A DNA stretch of 15,588 bases from NCBI GenBank assembly GCA_017509065.1, contig JAFWQM010000105.1:1-15588 (forward strand), read 5' to 3'. This DNA comes from Clostridia bacterium (GTDB taxonomy: Bacteria > Bacillota_A > Clostridia > Christensenellales > Aristaeellaceae). The notes below the pieces were generated by a model. That model was not told where the DNA came from and made no database searches. It saw only the letters and a program-made list of their open reading frames with translations. The number at the start of each line of letters is the position of its first letter. The first letter of the stretch is position 1. Shown here one piece after another: positions 1-8,488 of the stretch. The position numbers were made by a program, and so were the translations under genes.

Positions 1-25
1 ATCTCCTTTCTTCCGTCCCTCCTTT

Positions 26-54
26 ATTATATCATATTACGCTATATTATGCAA
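26..54 (-). promoter_or_regulatory. Minus-strand sigma-A-type promoter, probably for a gene left of the window
   Basis: Read on the minus strand there is TTGCAT (54-49), a 17-base spacer and a perfect TATAAT (31-26). A Shine-Dalgarno-like AAGGAGAT on the same strand occupies the last eight bases before the window edge (8-1). This fits a divergently transcribed gene whose start codon lies just outside the window. The gene itself is not visible. Confidence 0.5.
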
Positions 55-73
55 TAGTAAAATTATCGTAATT

Positions 74-103
74 GACAAAAAAATAAAGGCCCCGTAAGCC
101 TTT
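74..103 (-). terminator. Rho-independent terminator on the minus strand
   Basis: On the minus strand AAAGGC (103-98) pairs with GCCTTT (90-85) around a 7-base loop, followed by a run of seven T (ATTTTTTTG). There is no T run on the plus side, so it should act on minus-strand transcripts. No protein gene on that strand explains it. It may end a small RNA made from the 104-250 region, or stop antisense transcription before the divergent promoter at 26-54. Confidence 0.5.
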
Positions 104-258
104 GCTCTCTCCTGTCTGCAGTTTCGCTGTCAAATTCCCGGGGAATTCAAGGCTTTTCGGAGGAGAAAATCTCACGTGCGGCAGGAATGCGGCTGATCTT
201 AACAATTTCACAATAAAGATTTAAAAACGCGGAGGACTTTAAAAGTCATCATTTCCTC
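104..258. other. Leader region without a gene; structured on the minus strand
   Basis: No credible coding sequence is seen. On the minus strand the segment just before the terminator has nested complementarity: AAGCCTT (about 149-155) can pair with AAGGCTT (about 97-103), enclosing a GAATTCCC/GGGAATT hairpin (about 136-150). It could be a small RNA or regulatory leader. I compared it from memory with common riboswitch motifs (glycine, c-di-GMP-I, TPP, purine, THF) and found no match. Confidence 0.25.
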
Positions 259-301
259 TTGCTTTACAGAATTACATGTGTTATAATTTATTTGTTATAA
301 T
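259..301 (+). promoter_or_regulatory. Promoter region of the six-gene surface operon
   Basis: TTGCTT (259-264), a 17-base spacer and TATAAT (282-287) form a good sigma-A promoter. A second overlapping pair is TTACAT (272-277) and TATAAT (296-301) with an 18-base spacer. Either would start transcription shortly before the first gene, whose start codon is at 373. No operator or riboswitch could be recognised. Confidence 0.55.
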
Positions 302-372
302 ATATTCTGGGCAGAATGGGTTATTGTGTATGCCTGTTCGCGGAACGGCGGCGGCATAAGCGGAGGACGGCA

Positions 373-945
373 ATGGAAGGTTATTCACCCGAGGACAGAG
401 AGCTGCTGCGCGAAATGCGGCGGGTGCGAAGGCGCCTGAAGGAAAAGCGGCTGTTATGGGGACTGATCGGCTGGGCCTTCCTTTCCGCGGCGGTGGGATT
501 GATTCTGCAGTCCTGGCTGTTCACCCTGACCGTGGCGCACGGCCCCGGCATGGGAGACACGCTTCCCAGCGGCAGCGTGGCGCTGGTTCAGCGGATCCGC
601 GAAGGACACAGCCCCGCGCGGGGAAACGTGATCCTGTTCGAGTATGGTGACTCCTGGGCAATCAAGCGTGTGGCCGCCGTTGGCGGCGATGAAGTGGATC
701 AGGACGAAAACGGACAGCTGACCGTGAACGGCACGGCCATAGCCGGCTGCAGCGCGATGTGGACGGAAGAGCTGCCCGAGATGCCTTTCATTGTATCGGA
801 GGGGGAATACTTCGTGCTCGGCGACCGGTACGACCTGTCCGTCGACAGCCGCAGCCCGGCTTTCGGTACCGTGAAGGAGGGCGACGTGGTCGGCACGGCG
901 AAATACATCATTTGGCCCGCGTACCGAATCGGCGAAATCAAATAA
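373..945 (+). CDS. Signal peptidase I homologue lacking the catalytic serine
   Basis: A 190-residue S26-family protein. A basic N-terminal stretch (about 12-26) is followed by one membrane segment (about 27-54), with the enzyme domain expected outside. Box B, normally GxSMxP, reads GPGMGD, so the nucleophilic Ser is Gly59 and the following Pro is Asp. The general-base Lys is kept (Lys98 in IKRV), as are RGNVILF (box C-like), VLGDRYDLSVDSR (box E-like) and the final WP. Signal peptidase I uses a Ser-Lys dyad, so this protein should not cleave by the usual mechanism; a binding or scaffold role is inferred. The start at 373 is chosen because CGGAGGA sits 6 bases upstream; an ATG at 316 in the same frame has no such site. 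The gene is first in the operon, 32 bases before the sortase-like gene. The reading frame is intact, which argues against simple decay. Confidence 0.85.
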   Translation: MEGYSPEDRELLREMRRVRRRLKEKRLLWGLIGWAFLSAAVGLILQSWLFTLTVAHGPGMGDTLPSGSVALVQRIREGHSPARGNVILFEYGDSWAIKRVAAVGGDEVDQDENGQLTVNGTAIAGCSAMWTEELPEMPFIVSEGEYFVLGDRYDLSVDSRSPAFGTVKEGDVVGTAKYIIWPAYRIGEIK

Positions 946-977
946 CAAACAGGCGGGATTCGGAGAGGGAGAATTGG

Positions 978-2102
978 ATGAGAAAGTTTTTGGTGCGGCT
1001 GCTGCTTTTTCTGATCGCGGCGGTCGCAGCGGCATATCTGCTGTACCCGATCGCCATCGACCAATACCTGCTGTACAGGAACGCGCTTCTGCTCAAAACC
1101 TACCGGCAGTCGGCCGCGAATAAGGATGCCCTCCGCGCGTCGGAAGAAAAACAGGCAATCGCTGACTGGAACAATCAGCAGCTGCAGGAGGGTATCGTAT
1201 CGATAGACGACAATAGCCAGCTCGTCTCAGACACGAATGAAAGCATATGGAATGGGCTGGGGCTGGGTGAATCCTGGGGGGGAGGTTCAGACGAAGAAAA
1301 AAAGACTGACTGGACAACGCTGCTCTCCGCCGCGAACGGAGCGATATCAGAACGCACAATCGCCCAGACACTGGAGCGCTTCCTTCGCGCAGGCGGAATG
1401 ATCCGGCCCCTCATCGTGCAGGATCCTTTCACCGTTGAAAGCGGCGACGCGGCCTCTTTGCTGGCGAAGGACAGGAACGGCGTGATCGGTATTCTGGAAA
1501 TACCGGAGGTCGACTTGATCCTGCCGGTGTACGGCGAACGGACAGAGGAGCATCTGGAATCCGGCCTTTTCTACGGGCCCGGCTCTTCCCTGCCAATCGG
1601 CGGCAGGGGCACGCACTCCCTGCTGGCGGGCAGCGGAGGATTGGACACGCCGGAAGCGCTGGTCGATATTCAGCAGACTGTCCGGAAGGCACTGCCCGAT
1701 TTCAAGCTCGACGGCCCGAAGATGCTTGAGGACATGGATCAATTGAAGCAGGGGGATCTGTTCCTCTTCACCATCATGGGCGAAACCCTGTCATATCAGG
1801 TCGATCAGATCGACACCGCGCCTGCAGGCCAGACTATCAGATTAAGAAGAGATATGTCCAGCGAACAAATGACCCTCGTATCCGCCACCCGGGACGGCGG
1901 AAGGTTGGTCGTCCATGGAAAGAGGATCGCGCCAAATGAAAACGAGGAAGAGCTGCTTTACGAAGACACGGCGTCCGAGCCCCCTTACTGGGTGAATATC
2001 CTGACGCTGGCCGCGCCGGTGATGCTGTTTGGTCTGCTGGTGATGTTCATCGTGGAGAGATTCAAGGCTCACCGCTACCGGCTGCCGACAGAGATAAAAT
2101 AA
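978..2102 (+). CDS. Class C-like sortase homologue lacking the catalytic His and Cys
   Basis: A 374-residue protein with an N-terminal membrane segment (about 5-22), a linker, a sortase domain (about 170-315) and a C-terminal membrane segment (about 336-360) ending in a basic tail. This is the layout of pilus-assembly class C sortases. Family landmarks are present: GILEIPEVDLILPVYG, SGLFYGPGSSLPIGG, LKQGDLFLFTIMGETLSYQVDQI and RLVVHGKRI. The His motif, usually (S/T)GHRGL, reads AGSGGL, placing Ser219 where the catalytic His belongs. The Cys motif, usually TLxTCTP, reads TLVSATR, placing Ala303 where the nucleophile belongs. The Arg is kept (Arg309). Sortases need the Cys thiol for transpeptidation, so this is expected to be inactive. 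The start at 978 follows GGAGAGGGAGA. The frame is open throughout, so the protein is probably retained for a non-enzymatic role, such as holding the pilin encoded next. Confidence 0.85.
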   Translation: MRKFLVRLLLFLIAAVAAAYLLYPIAIDQYLLYRNALLLKTYRQSAANKDALRASEEKQAIADWNNQQLQEGIVSIDDNSQLVSDTNESIWNGLGLGESWGGGSDEEKKTDWTTLLSAANGAISERTIAQTLERFLRAGGMIRPLIVQDPFTVESGDAASLLAKDRNGVIGILEIPEVDLILPVYGERTEEHLESGLFYGPGSSLPIGGRGTHSLLAGSGGLDTPEALVDIQQTVRKALPDFKLDGPKMLEDMDQLKQGDLFLFTIMGETLSYQVDQIDTAPAGQTIRLRRDMSSEQMTLVSATRDGGRLVVHGKRIAPNENEEELLYEDTASEPPYWVNILTLAAPVMLFGLLVMFIVERFKAHRYRLPTEIK

Positions 2103-2145
2103 GTTGTTCTAAGCTTTTCATGAAATATTGCATATGGGGAAGATG

Positions 2146-5100
2146 ATGGAAATGAATTGGAAGTATCGAAGCACACTGGCTCTGGTTCTGCTGCTGTTTC
2201 TGTCTCTGACAGCGGGCTGCTTCATGCCCGAAGCCGCCATAGCCGAGGATCAGACTGGAGATCTGATCATCAGCTTGGGCGACGATGAGGTCATCAGCAG
2301 CTATCTTGCGGACGGCGGCAGCAATGCTGTCATGTCTGTTTTTCAGATAGCCTCTTCCGACAGGAATGGCGGCTGGAACATTCATTCCGGGTTTGCCGAT
2401 TTTGGCATCGCGGACGCGGAGAAGAAGCTCCGCAGCGGCGATGACAGCGGAGTTCAGAAAATCCTGGAAAATGCTGCCTTCCGGGAGAAAGCGCTGTCCA
2501 CCTCCCCCATTCAGACGGTTTCGATAAATGGGGAAGAATTCAGGTTTTCCAGCCTGCCATCCGGAATCTATTACTATTATGCAAAAATAGGCAAGGGTTC
2601 GAATGTGCTGGTCGTGCACGGCCTGGTTCCTATTCCATACGTATACCGCGGGGTCGCACTGAATCCCGTGAAGGTCACTTCAAAGAAGCTCGAGTACTGT
2701 GAATTCCCGCTGACTGCCGTCAAGTACATGGAAGGCCGCGACTTCTATGAAGGCGACGAAGAGGAATTCACCTTTATCGTGGAAGGCCGCCAGGTCGAGA
2801 ACGGTAAAAAAGTCGGCAATGCGCCGATGCCTGAACGCAACAACGTAAGGATCACGCGCGTCGCGGGCGAAAGCAGGGAAGCCACCGTCGACTTTGGCAG
2901 GATACTGTTCACGCACGAGCATGCGGGCAAGACGTTCGAGTATACGATCAGGGAAGAAGTCGCACCTGACTCCCATGTCACGCCCACTCCTTCCAGCAGG
3001 ACAGTGACTGTGAAAGTGGAAGAAATCGAAGGCATGCTGACGGTCACGAAAATTGCCGACAGCTCCGACGATCTGGTTTTCACCAACACATTCAGCACTG
3101 TTGTATCTATTCCGCTGAACGCCAACAAGGAACTGGTGAACCGTGACTTCATCGAGGGCGACAGCTGGACGTTCAACGTCACGCCAAGAGAGTCTGACGC
3201 CCCGCGGCTCAGAAATATCGACGACACCAAGCCCGCCGATCCGCTCACCATCAGGCCTACGTCCGGCAACTTGGAGGAGATGATCCTTGGTTATCTCTTC
3301 TTTGACGAGAGTTATATCGGCAAGACCTTCCACTACACCATCGCCGAATCCGGTCAAGTGGATGATGTCACGAACGACAGGTCAAAGCATGTGACTGTCC
3401 AGGTGAAATACAATCCTGAAACCCATAACATAGAAGTGGAAAGCACCTCCGATGATCCCGAAACCGTGACCTTCAGGAATGTCTACGAAGCAAGCATCAC
3501 CTTCGAAGGCACGAAGGAACTGATCGGTGTTGAGCTGCTCGGTCGGAAGCTGCTGGAGGGTGAATTCGCCTTCGATGTGATGGAAGACGGCAAAATCATC
3601 CAGACAGTTTATAACGACGCCTATGGCAACATCATCTTCAAGCCCATCACCTACACTGTGGAGGATGCGGGCGAGAACGTTGGCGAACGCAAGATTCATA
3701 CCTACACAGTAAAAGAACGTAAAATTGAAGGCGGACTTATTTCCACCGATACCAGGGAATACACGATCAAGATCGGGGTTACAAACGAAGGCAACGGCAT
3801 GCTCAAAGTGGAACCTATCGAAGGAATTGAGTTTGATGATCCCTTCCAACTGAGCTTTACAAACAAGGTAAACACCGATGATCTCCAGATCATGAAGTCC
3901 TTCAAGGAAACGCGTATCCTGACAGCCGCCGAGAAGCCGGAATTCTTCCCCGTGACCGTGAAGCTGACGACAGAGAAAGGCAAACCGTACAGCGGTACCT
4001 TTGAAATGATCGAAGGGAAGAATGTCAAATCCGTCACCTTCGACGAGAACGGTGAAGCGCACGTCGAAGTAAAGTATATCGGCCAGAATCCTTGGTTAAC
4101 GATTAAGGGCATTCCTGTAGGAATCCGCTACGAAGTGACCGAAGAAATGACCGACGATCAGAAGGAACGCTACGGATCGCCCGAAATCTATAACGCCACC
4201 GGCATAATCGGCCAAAGCGATGACCCCGCTTCTCTCGTAGCGATCACGAATACCCGTAAAACCAGCGATCTGACCATCAGCAAGGTCATGATCACTGATT
4301 ACGCAGAGATTGACGCTGATAAGGAATTCATCTTCAACATCACGCTGAGCGATGAGAACCTTGAGCCCTTTGAATGCAAGCTGACGTATTACGACGCCGA
4401 TGGTAAACAGCTGAAAGAAGAAAAAGTGCAGTTCGTCGGCGGTAAAGCGACAGTCAAGGTAAAAGGCAACCAGAACGTGAAGATCTCCGGCCTGCCCGTT
4501 GGCATCGGCTATACGATCGGAGAAGAAAAGATGCCGTTCTTCAAGCTGACCGGCAAGACCGGCGACACCGGTACGATCACGGCGGAAGGCTCCACCGCCA
4601 CCTTCACCAACGAACGCGTTGTGAAGCCCGTCAGCCTGACCGTATCCAAGACCGTCCAAAACAATGAGAACGACACAACAAACTTCACCTTCACCGTCAC
4701 CTTAAGCGATACGACGATCAATGGCAAGTACGGTGATATGATCTTCGAGAACGGCGTTGCCACATTCACGCTCAAGAGCGGCGAATCAGCCACCGCGACC
4801 GGCCTGTCGTCCGGCATCTCTTACAAGGTTGAGGAAGCGGACAGCACCAACTACTACATCGTTGAGGCCACCGGCGTCAGCGGCACGATCAACGCGGATG
4901 CTGAGCTTGGCCCGGATCGCGAAGCTCATTTCGTCAACGCCAAGACGCCGGCTACCAATCCTCCCCCGAATCCTCCCGGACCGGGACCCGTTACTACACC
5001 GACACCCGAACCCGAAGAACCTACACCCACACCCACAGTTACTCCGGCGCCCGATATCGAGTATACCTCGGTGGAAGTCTGGAAGACCTGGGATGATAAC

Positions 5101-5760
5101 AATGACGCGGCCGGCAAGCGTCCCGACAGCATTATCATTCACCTCTTCGCTGATTCCGCCGCCGCAATGCAGGAGGTCGCGAGCGCGACGATCACCGCGG
5201 CGGATGGGTGGCACTGGACCTTTACCAACCTGCCTGTGCTGGACAATTACAACCTGCCCATCGACTACAGCATTGTGGAAGAAGCGGTGCCTGGCTACAC
5301 AACCACGATCAACGGCTTCAACGTGACCAACTCGATGAAGACCGAACTCACCTCCGCCACGGTCGTCAAGAAGTGGGAGGACGATCCTGACAATCATCCG
5401 ATGCGGCCCACTACGCTGAGAGTGACCCTGTACAATGATGGTACGCCGATTATGACCGTAACCCTGAACGAGGGCAACGGCTGGAGGGCGACAGTGAATG
5501 ATCTGCCGGTCTACCAGAACGGCAGACCGATCACCTACAACTGGGTGGAAGAAGAAGTGCTGGGCTATACGCAGACAGCCAACAGCACGGATGGCACCGT
5601 CACTACGATCACCAACACCCTGTGGAATAGGCTGCCGCCGCCCGATGGCCCGATACCGCCCGGACCGCAGCCCGGCAATCCCGAGGATGAGATCGACGAT
5701 TACGGAACGCCTTTGGGCCTCGGCATCATCATCAACCACGTCGGCGACTGCTTCGACTAA
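2146..5760 (+). CDS. Large multi-domain pilin-like surface protein without an LPXTG signal
   Basis: About 1,204 residues. The start is uncertain among in-frame TTG 2128 and ATG 2134, 2143, 2146 and 2152; 2146 has GGGGA 5 bases upstream. A signal peptide (LALVLLLFLSLTAGC) is followed by either a lipobox-like TAGC or a signal peptidase I site after AIA. Next come an N-terminal pilin-like domain (about 40-180), three Spy0128/FctA-like domains (about 186-575, with repeated KxFxYTI(R/A)E motifs), three further beta domains ending in TNxR-type motifs (about 578-933, resembling DUF7601), a Pro/Thr linker (about 934-972) and two Cna-B domains (about 974-1160). In the first Cna-B, Lys in VWKTW, Glu in IVEEA and Asn in VTNS could form an isopeptide bond. 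The C-terminus has a Pro-rich stretch and the tail DYGTPLGLGIIINHVGDCFD, with no LPXTG, hydrophobic segment or basic end. It is probably exported; how it is attached is unknown. Confidence 0.8.
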   Translation: MEMNWKYRSTLALVLLLFLSLTAGCFMPEAAIAEDQTGDLIISLGDDEVISSYLADGGSNAVMSVFQIASSDRNGGWNIHSGFADFGIADAEKKLRSGDDSGVQKILENAAFREKALSTSPIQTVSINGEEFRFSSLPSGIYYYYAKIGKGSNVLVVHGLVPIPYVYRGVALNPVKVTSKKLEYCEFPLTAVKYMEGRDFYEGDEEEFTFIVEGRQVENGKKVGNAPMPERNNVRITRVAGESREATVDFGRILFTHEHAGKTFEYTIREEVAPDSHVTPTPSSRTVTVKVEEIEGMLTVTKIADSSDDLVFTNTFSTVVSIPLNANKELVNRDFIEGDSWTFNVTPRESDAPRLRNIDDTKPADPLTIRPTSGNLEEMILGYLFFDESYIGKTFHYTIAESGQVDDVTNDRSKHVTVQVKYNPETHNIEVESTSDDPETVTFRNVYEASITFEGTKELIGVELLGRKLLEGEFAFDVMEDGKIIQTVYNDAYGNIIFKPITYTVEDAGENVGERKIHTYTVKERKIEGGLISTDTREYTIKIGVTNEGNGMLKVEPIEGIEFDDPFQLSFTNKVNTDDLQIMKSFKETRILTAAEKPEFFPVTVKLTTEKGKPYSGTFEMIEGKNVKSVTFDENGEAHVEVKYIGQNPWLTIKGIPVGIRYEVTEEMTDDQKERYGSPEIYNATGIIGQSDDPASLVAITNTRKTSDLTISKVMITDYAEIDADKEFIFNITLSDENLEPFECKLTYYDADGKQLKEEKVQFVGGKATVKVKGNQNVKISGLPVGIGYTIGEEKMPFFKLTGKTGDTGTITAEGSTATFTNERVVKPVSLTVSKTVQNNENDTTNFTFTVTLSDTTINGKYGDMIFENGVATFTLKSGESATATGLSSGISYKVEEADSTNYYIVEATGVSGTINADAELGPDREAHFVNAKTPATNPPPNPPGPGPVTTPTPEPEEPTPTPTVTPAPDIEYTSVEVWKTWDDNNDAAGKRPDSIIIHLFADSAAAMQEVASATITAADGWHWTFTNLPVLDNYNLPIDYSIVEEAVPGYTTTINGFNVTNSMKTELTSATVVKKWEDDPDNHPMRPTTLRVTLYNDGTPIMTVTLNEGNGWRATVNDLPVYQNGRPITYNWVEEEVLGYTQTANSTDGTVTTITNTLWNRLPPPDGPIPPGPQPGNPEDEIDDYGTPLGLGIIINHVGDCFD

Positions 5761-5786
5761 TTAAGTAGAAAGGATGGAGTATCCCC

Positions 5787-8441
5787 ATGAAAAACATGAA
5801 AGGCGCAAGCGTCATGTCTGCCATGAAAAAGTACCTGTCCCTTCTGCTGATCCTGGTTCTTGTGCTCACCCACGCCCCGCTTTCGGCCCTGGCCGAAAGC
5901 GGGCTGGGAGAGGACGGCCAGCTGGAAACGGAAGAGGAACTGGAACAGGTCCTGGAAGACGAAGAGGATGAGGATATCGTACTCAGCGAAGAAGACCTGG
6001 AAGTGAAGGCTACGGATCCGGAGGAAGATGACATCGAAATCATCTATCCCGATGAACTCCTGGTCGGCCATCCCACCGTGCTCAAGGGCGACTTCTTCAC
6101 TGAAATGATCGGCAACGACACCGCGGATATCGACGTGCGTGCGCTGATCCACGGCTACAACCTGGTGAACTGGGACCAAAGCCAGGGTGTGTACGTGATC
6201 GACCCCTCCGTTGTCCAGAACGTAAAGGTCATGGACGACAAGGACGGCAACCGCACCTACTTCCTGGCCCTGTGGGACGATTTGCAATACTCCGACGGCA
6301 CGCCCATCACGGCGTGGGACTACGCTTTCTCCCTGCTGCTGATGATGTCACCGGAAATTGAGGAGATCGGCGGCAAAATCTACCGCGCCGAGCATATCCT
6401 GGGCTACGACGAATACATCACCAAAAAGGCCGACACCCTGGGTGGCGTCAGCGTGCTGAGCGACCACCAGATCGCTATCACCCTGGACCACGAATTCCTG
6501 CCCTACTTTTTCGAAATCGGCCTGCTCCTGTGTGTGCCCTACCCGATCTATAAGATCGCGCCGGGCTGCAAGGTGTATGACGACGGCTACGGTGTCTATA
6601 TCGGCAATGAGGACAAGTCCATTGAGGAACCGATCTATACCGCGGAGCTGCTGAAGGAAACCATTCTCGATCCCGAAACGGGCTACAACAGCCATCCCAG
6701 CGTGGTCAGCGGCCCCTACGTGCTGCTGGATTACGATGGCATCACCGCGCACTTTGAAATCAATCCTTACTTTAAAGGCGCCTGGGTGAACAATTCCCTG
6801 CCCGAAGACTTCAGCTTCGATATGGACCACTTTGAAGGCGTCGGCAGCGGAACTGCGAGCCATAACGGTCCCAACTACATCAGGGTTGACCGCGTGGACG
6901 AAGAAGGCAACGAAGATCCCTTCTACCTGGTGAAGCCCACCATCAAGCATATCTCCTTCACCGTGGCGGACAACGACACCATGGCGGAAGACCTGGTCAG
7001 CGGCAAGTTCAATCTGGTCAACAAAGTGGTATACGGCCCCACGATTCTGGAATGCCTTGGCGCGGCCGGCACCGACGCCAGCGCTGCGCTGTCTGTGCTC
7101 ACGCTGCCCGGCGACACGGACGAAGAACCCGAAGCTTCCGATGTGACGGATGAGGACGCGGAGGAAGAACCGCCGCAGGATGAAGAACCTGCAGCCGAGA
7201 CAGAGGAAGAAGACAAGGATAAAGAAGAATCCGAGGGAGAACCGGAGCCCGAAGAAGAGCCTGAGATTTCTGCGGAGGAAGAACCCGAAGAAGAAAACGG
7301 CGAGGACGAAGCTGAAGACGAAGCGGAGGGCGATGACGAAGGCGACGAAGACGAAGAAAGAGAAGTCCGCTACGCCACAGCCACCGAATACGGCATCAAC
7401 AACACCCCCTATCCCCGCATCGGTCTGGCGTTCCTCACCTTCTCCTACGATTGGCCTACCGTGCATGAAATGGAAGTGCGTCAGGCCATCGCGTGGTGCA
7501 TGGATCGCGACCAGCTGACCTACGATTACTGCCAGGACTTCGGCATCCGCGTGGATGGCTACTACGGCATCGAGCAGTGGGAATACCTGCTGATTACCGG
7601 TCAGCTGGATTATCCCATCGACAACGACCCCGAAAATCCCCTGAGCGAAGAAGAAATGGAAGAGGAAATCGCGAAGTGGGAAGCGCTGAGCCTGGATAAC
7701 CTGGTGCAGTATCACGTGGATCTGGACAAGGCCAATGAACTGCTCGACCAGGCTGGATGGACGCTGAACCGCGACGGCGAGAAATACCGCAAGGGCGTGG
7801 ACGACGTGCGCTGCAAGATGGTGGACGGCGAGCTGGTCGCCCTGGACCTGTCGATGATGTATCCCGAGGGCAACCACATCGTGGACACCCTGCAGGAAAA
7901 CTTCATCGACAACCTGAACAAGTGCGGCATCCTGCTGACCCTGGTGCCCACCGATATGCAGGAACTGTTCTATTCCTACTACCGTGAAACCGAGCGCACC
8001 ACCGACATGATCTACCTGGCCACCAACTTCCACGTGGTCGTTGATCCGTCCATCACCTACAGCTGCGACCCCACCGCCGATCACCTGATCTGGAACAACA
8101 CCTATTCCGACGATGAAGAGCTGTGGCTGGACGCTGTGGATATGCGCAAGACGGAGCCCGGCGCGGTGTACGAATATGTGACCAAGTGGATCACGTTCCA
8201 GGAGCGCTACAACAAAGTGCTGCCCTGCATCCCGATCTACTCCAACATTTACTTTGACTTCTACACCGGCATGCTGCAGAACTACCACATCACTGCCCAT
8301 GTCACCTGGACGCAGGCGATCCTGGAAGCTTACTTCGGCGAACCTGAGGAGCCCGGAGAAGGCGAACTGGACGACGGAGAGATCATCCTGGACGGCGACG
8401 GCTTTGACGTGGATGACGGAGAATTGATTATCGACGATTGA
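5787..8441 (+). CDS. Secreted family 5 solute-binding-like protein with a large acidic insert
   Basis: An 884-residue protein. A signal peptide (KKYLSLLLILVLVLTHAPLSALA) is followed by an acidic stretch and then the SBP_bac_5 fold used by oligopeptide and nickel ABC transporters: the hallmark DGTPITAWDYAFSL (about residues 170-183), GPYVL and NPYFKG, and VRQAIAWCMDRDQL (about 565-578). An insert of about 83 residues, nearly all Glu/Asp with Pro (residues about 444-526), splits the domain, and the C-terminus is also acidic (ends DDGELIIDD). No lipobox Cys is present after the signal peptide, unlike most Gram-positive binding proteins, and no permease or ATPase gene is nearby. RBS AAAGGATGGAG precedes the start. 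It sits 26 bases after the pilin-like gene in the same operon, so a role in pilin function, for example as a secreted chaperone or surface ligand-binding subunit, is more likely than nutrient import. This is inference. Confidence 0.8.
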   Translation: MKNMKGASVMSAMKKYLSLLLILVLVLTHAPLSALAESGLGEDGQLETEEELEQVLEDEEDEDIVLSEEDLEVKATDPEEDDIEIIYPDELLVGHPTVLKGDFFTEMIGNDTADIDVRALIHGYNLVNWDQSQGVYVIDPSVVQNVKVMDDKDGNRTYFLALWDDLQYSDGTPITAWDYAFSLLLMMSPEIEEIGGKIYRAEHILGYDEYITKKADTLGGVSVLSDHQIAITLDHEFLPYFFEIGLLLCVPYPIYKIAPGCKVYDDGYGVYIGNEDKSIEEPIYTAELLKETILDPETGYNSHPSVVSGPYVLLDYDGITAHFEINPYFKGAWVNNSLPEDFSFDMDHFEGVGSGTASHNGPNYIRVDRVDEEGNEDPFYLVKPTIKHISFTVADNDTMAEDLVSGKFNLVNKVVYGPTILECLGAAGTDASAALSVLTLPGDTDEEPEASDVTDEDAEEEPPQDEEPAAETEEEDKDKEESEGEPEPEEEPEISAEEEPEEENGEDEAEDEAEGDDEGDEDEEREVRYATATEYGINNTPYPRIGLAFLTFSYDWPTVHEMEVRQAIAWCMDRDQLTYDYCQDFGIRVDGYYGIEQWEYLLITGQLDYPIDNDPENPLSEEEMEEEIAKWEALSLDNLVQYHVDLDKANELLDQAGWTLNRDGEKYRKGVDDVRCKMVDGELVALDLSMMYPEGNHIVDTLQENFIDNLNKCGILLTLVPTDMQELFYSYYRETERTTDMIYLATNFHVVVDPSITYSCDPTADHLIWNNTYSDDEELWLDAVDMRKTEPGAVYEYVTKWITFQERYNKVLPCIPIYSNIYFDFYTGMLQNYHITAHVTWTQAILEAYFGEPEEPGEGELDDGEIILDGDGFDVDDGELIIDD

Positions 8442-8488
8442 TCTTCCGGCGGATCAGCCCATTGGTATAGGGAGATTGGAGTGAAACA

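Noticed and set aside
98..210. Known riboswitch in the leader (glycine, c-di-GMP-I or similar)
   Set aside because: Short pieces such as GGAGAGAGC and GCAAAGGC on the minus strand recall parts of these motifs, but the rest of each consensus is missing.
759..977. Upstream in-frame extension of the sortase-like protein to an ATG at 759
   Set aside because: It overlaps the peptidase-like gene by nearly 190 bases, and the extension has no similarity to sortases. ATG 978 has GGAGAGGGAGA before it and opens directly into the membrane segment.
7117..7365. Acidic stretch as a separate gene or an assembly join inside the binding-like protein
   Set aside because: The frame is continuous, and solute-binding motifs on both sides belong to one domain in the right order, so an internal insert is the better reading.
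6348..8300. A 650-codon open frame on the minus strand opposite the binding-like protein gene
   Set aside because: It lies fully within a well-supported gene. Its translation is low-complexity and reflects the codon pattern of the plus strand. It has no ribosome binding site or recognisable domain.
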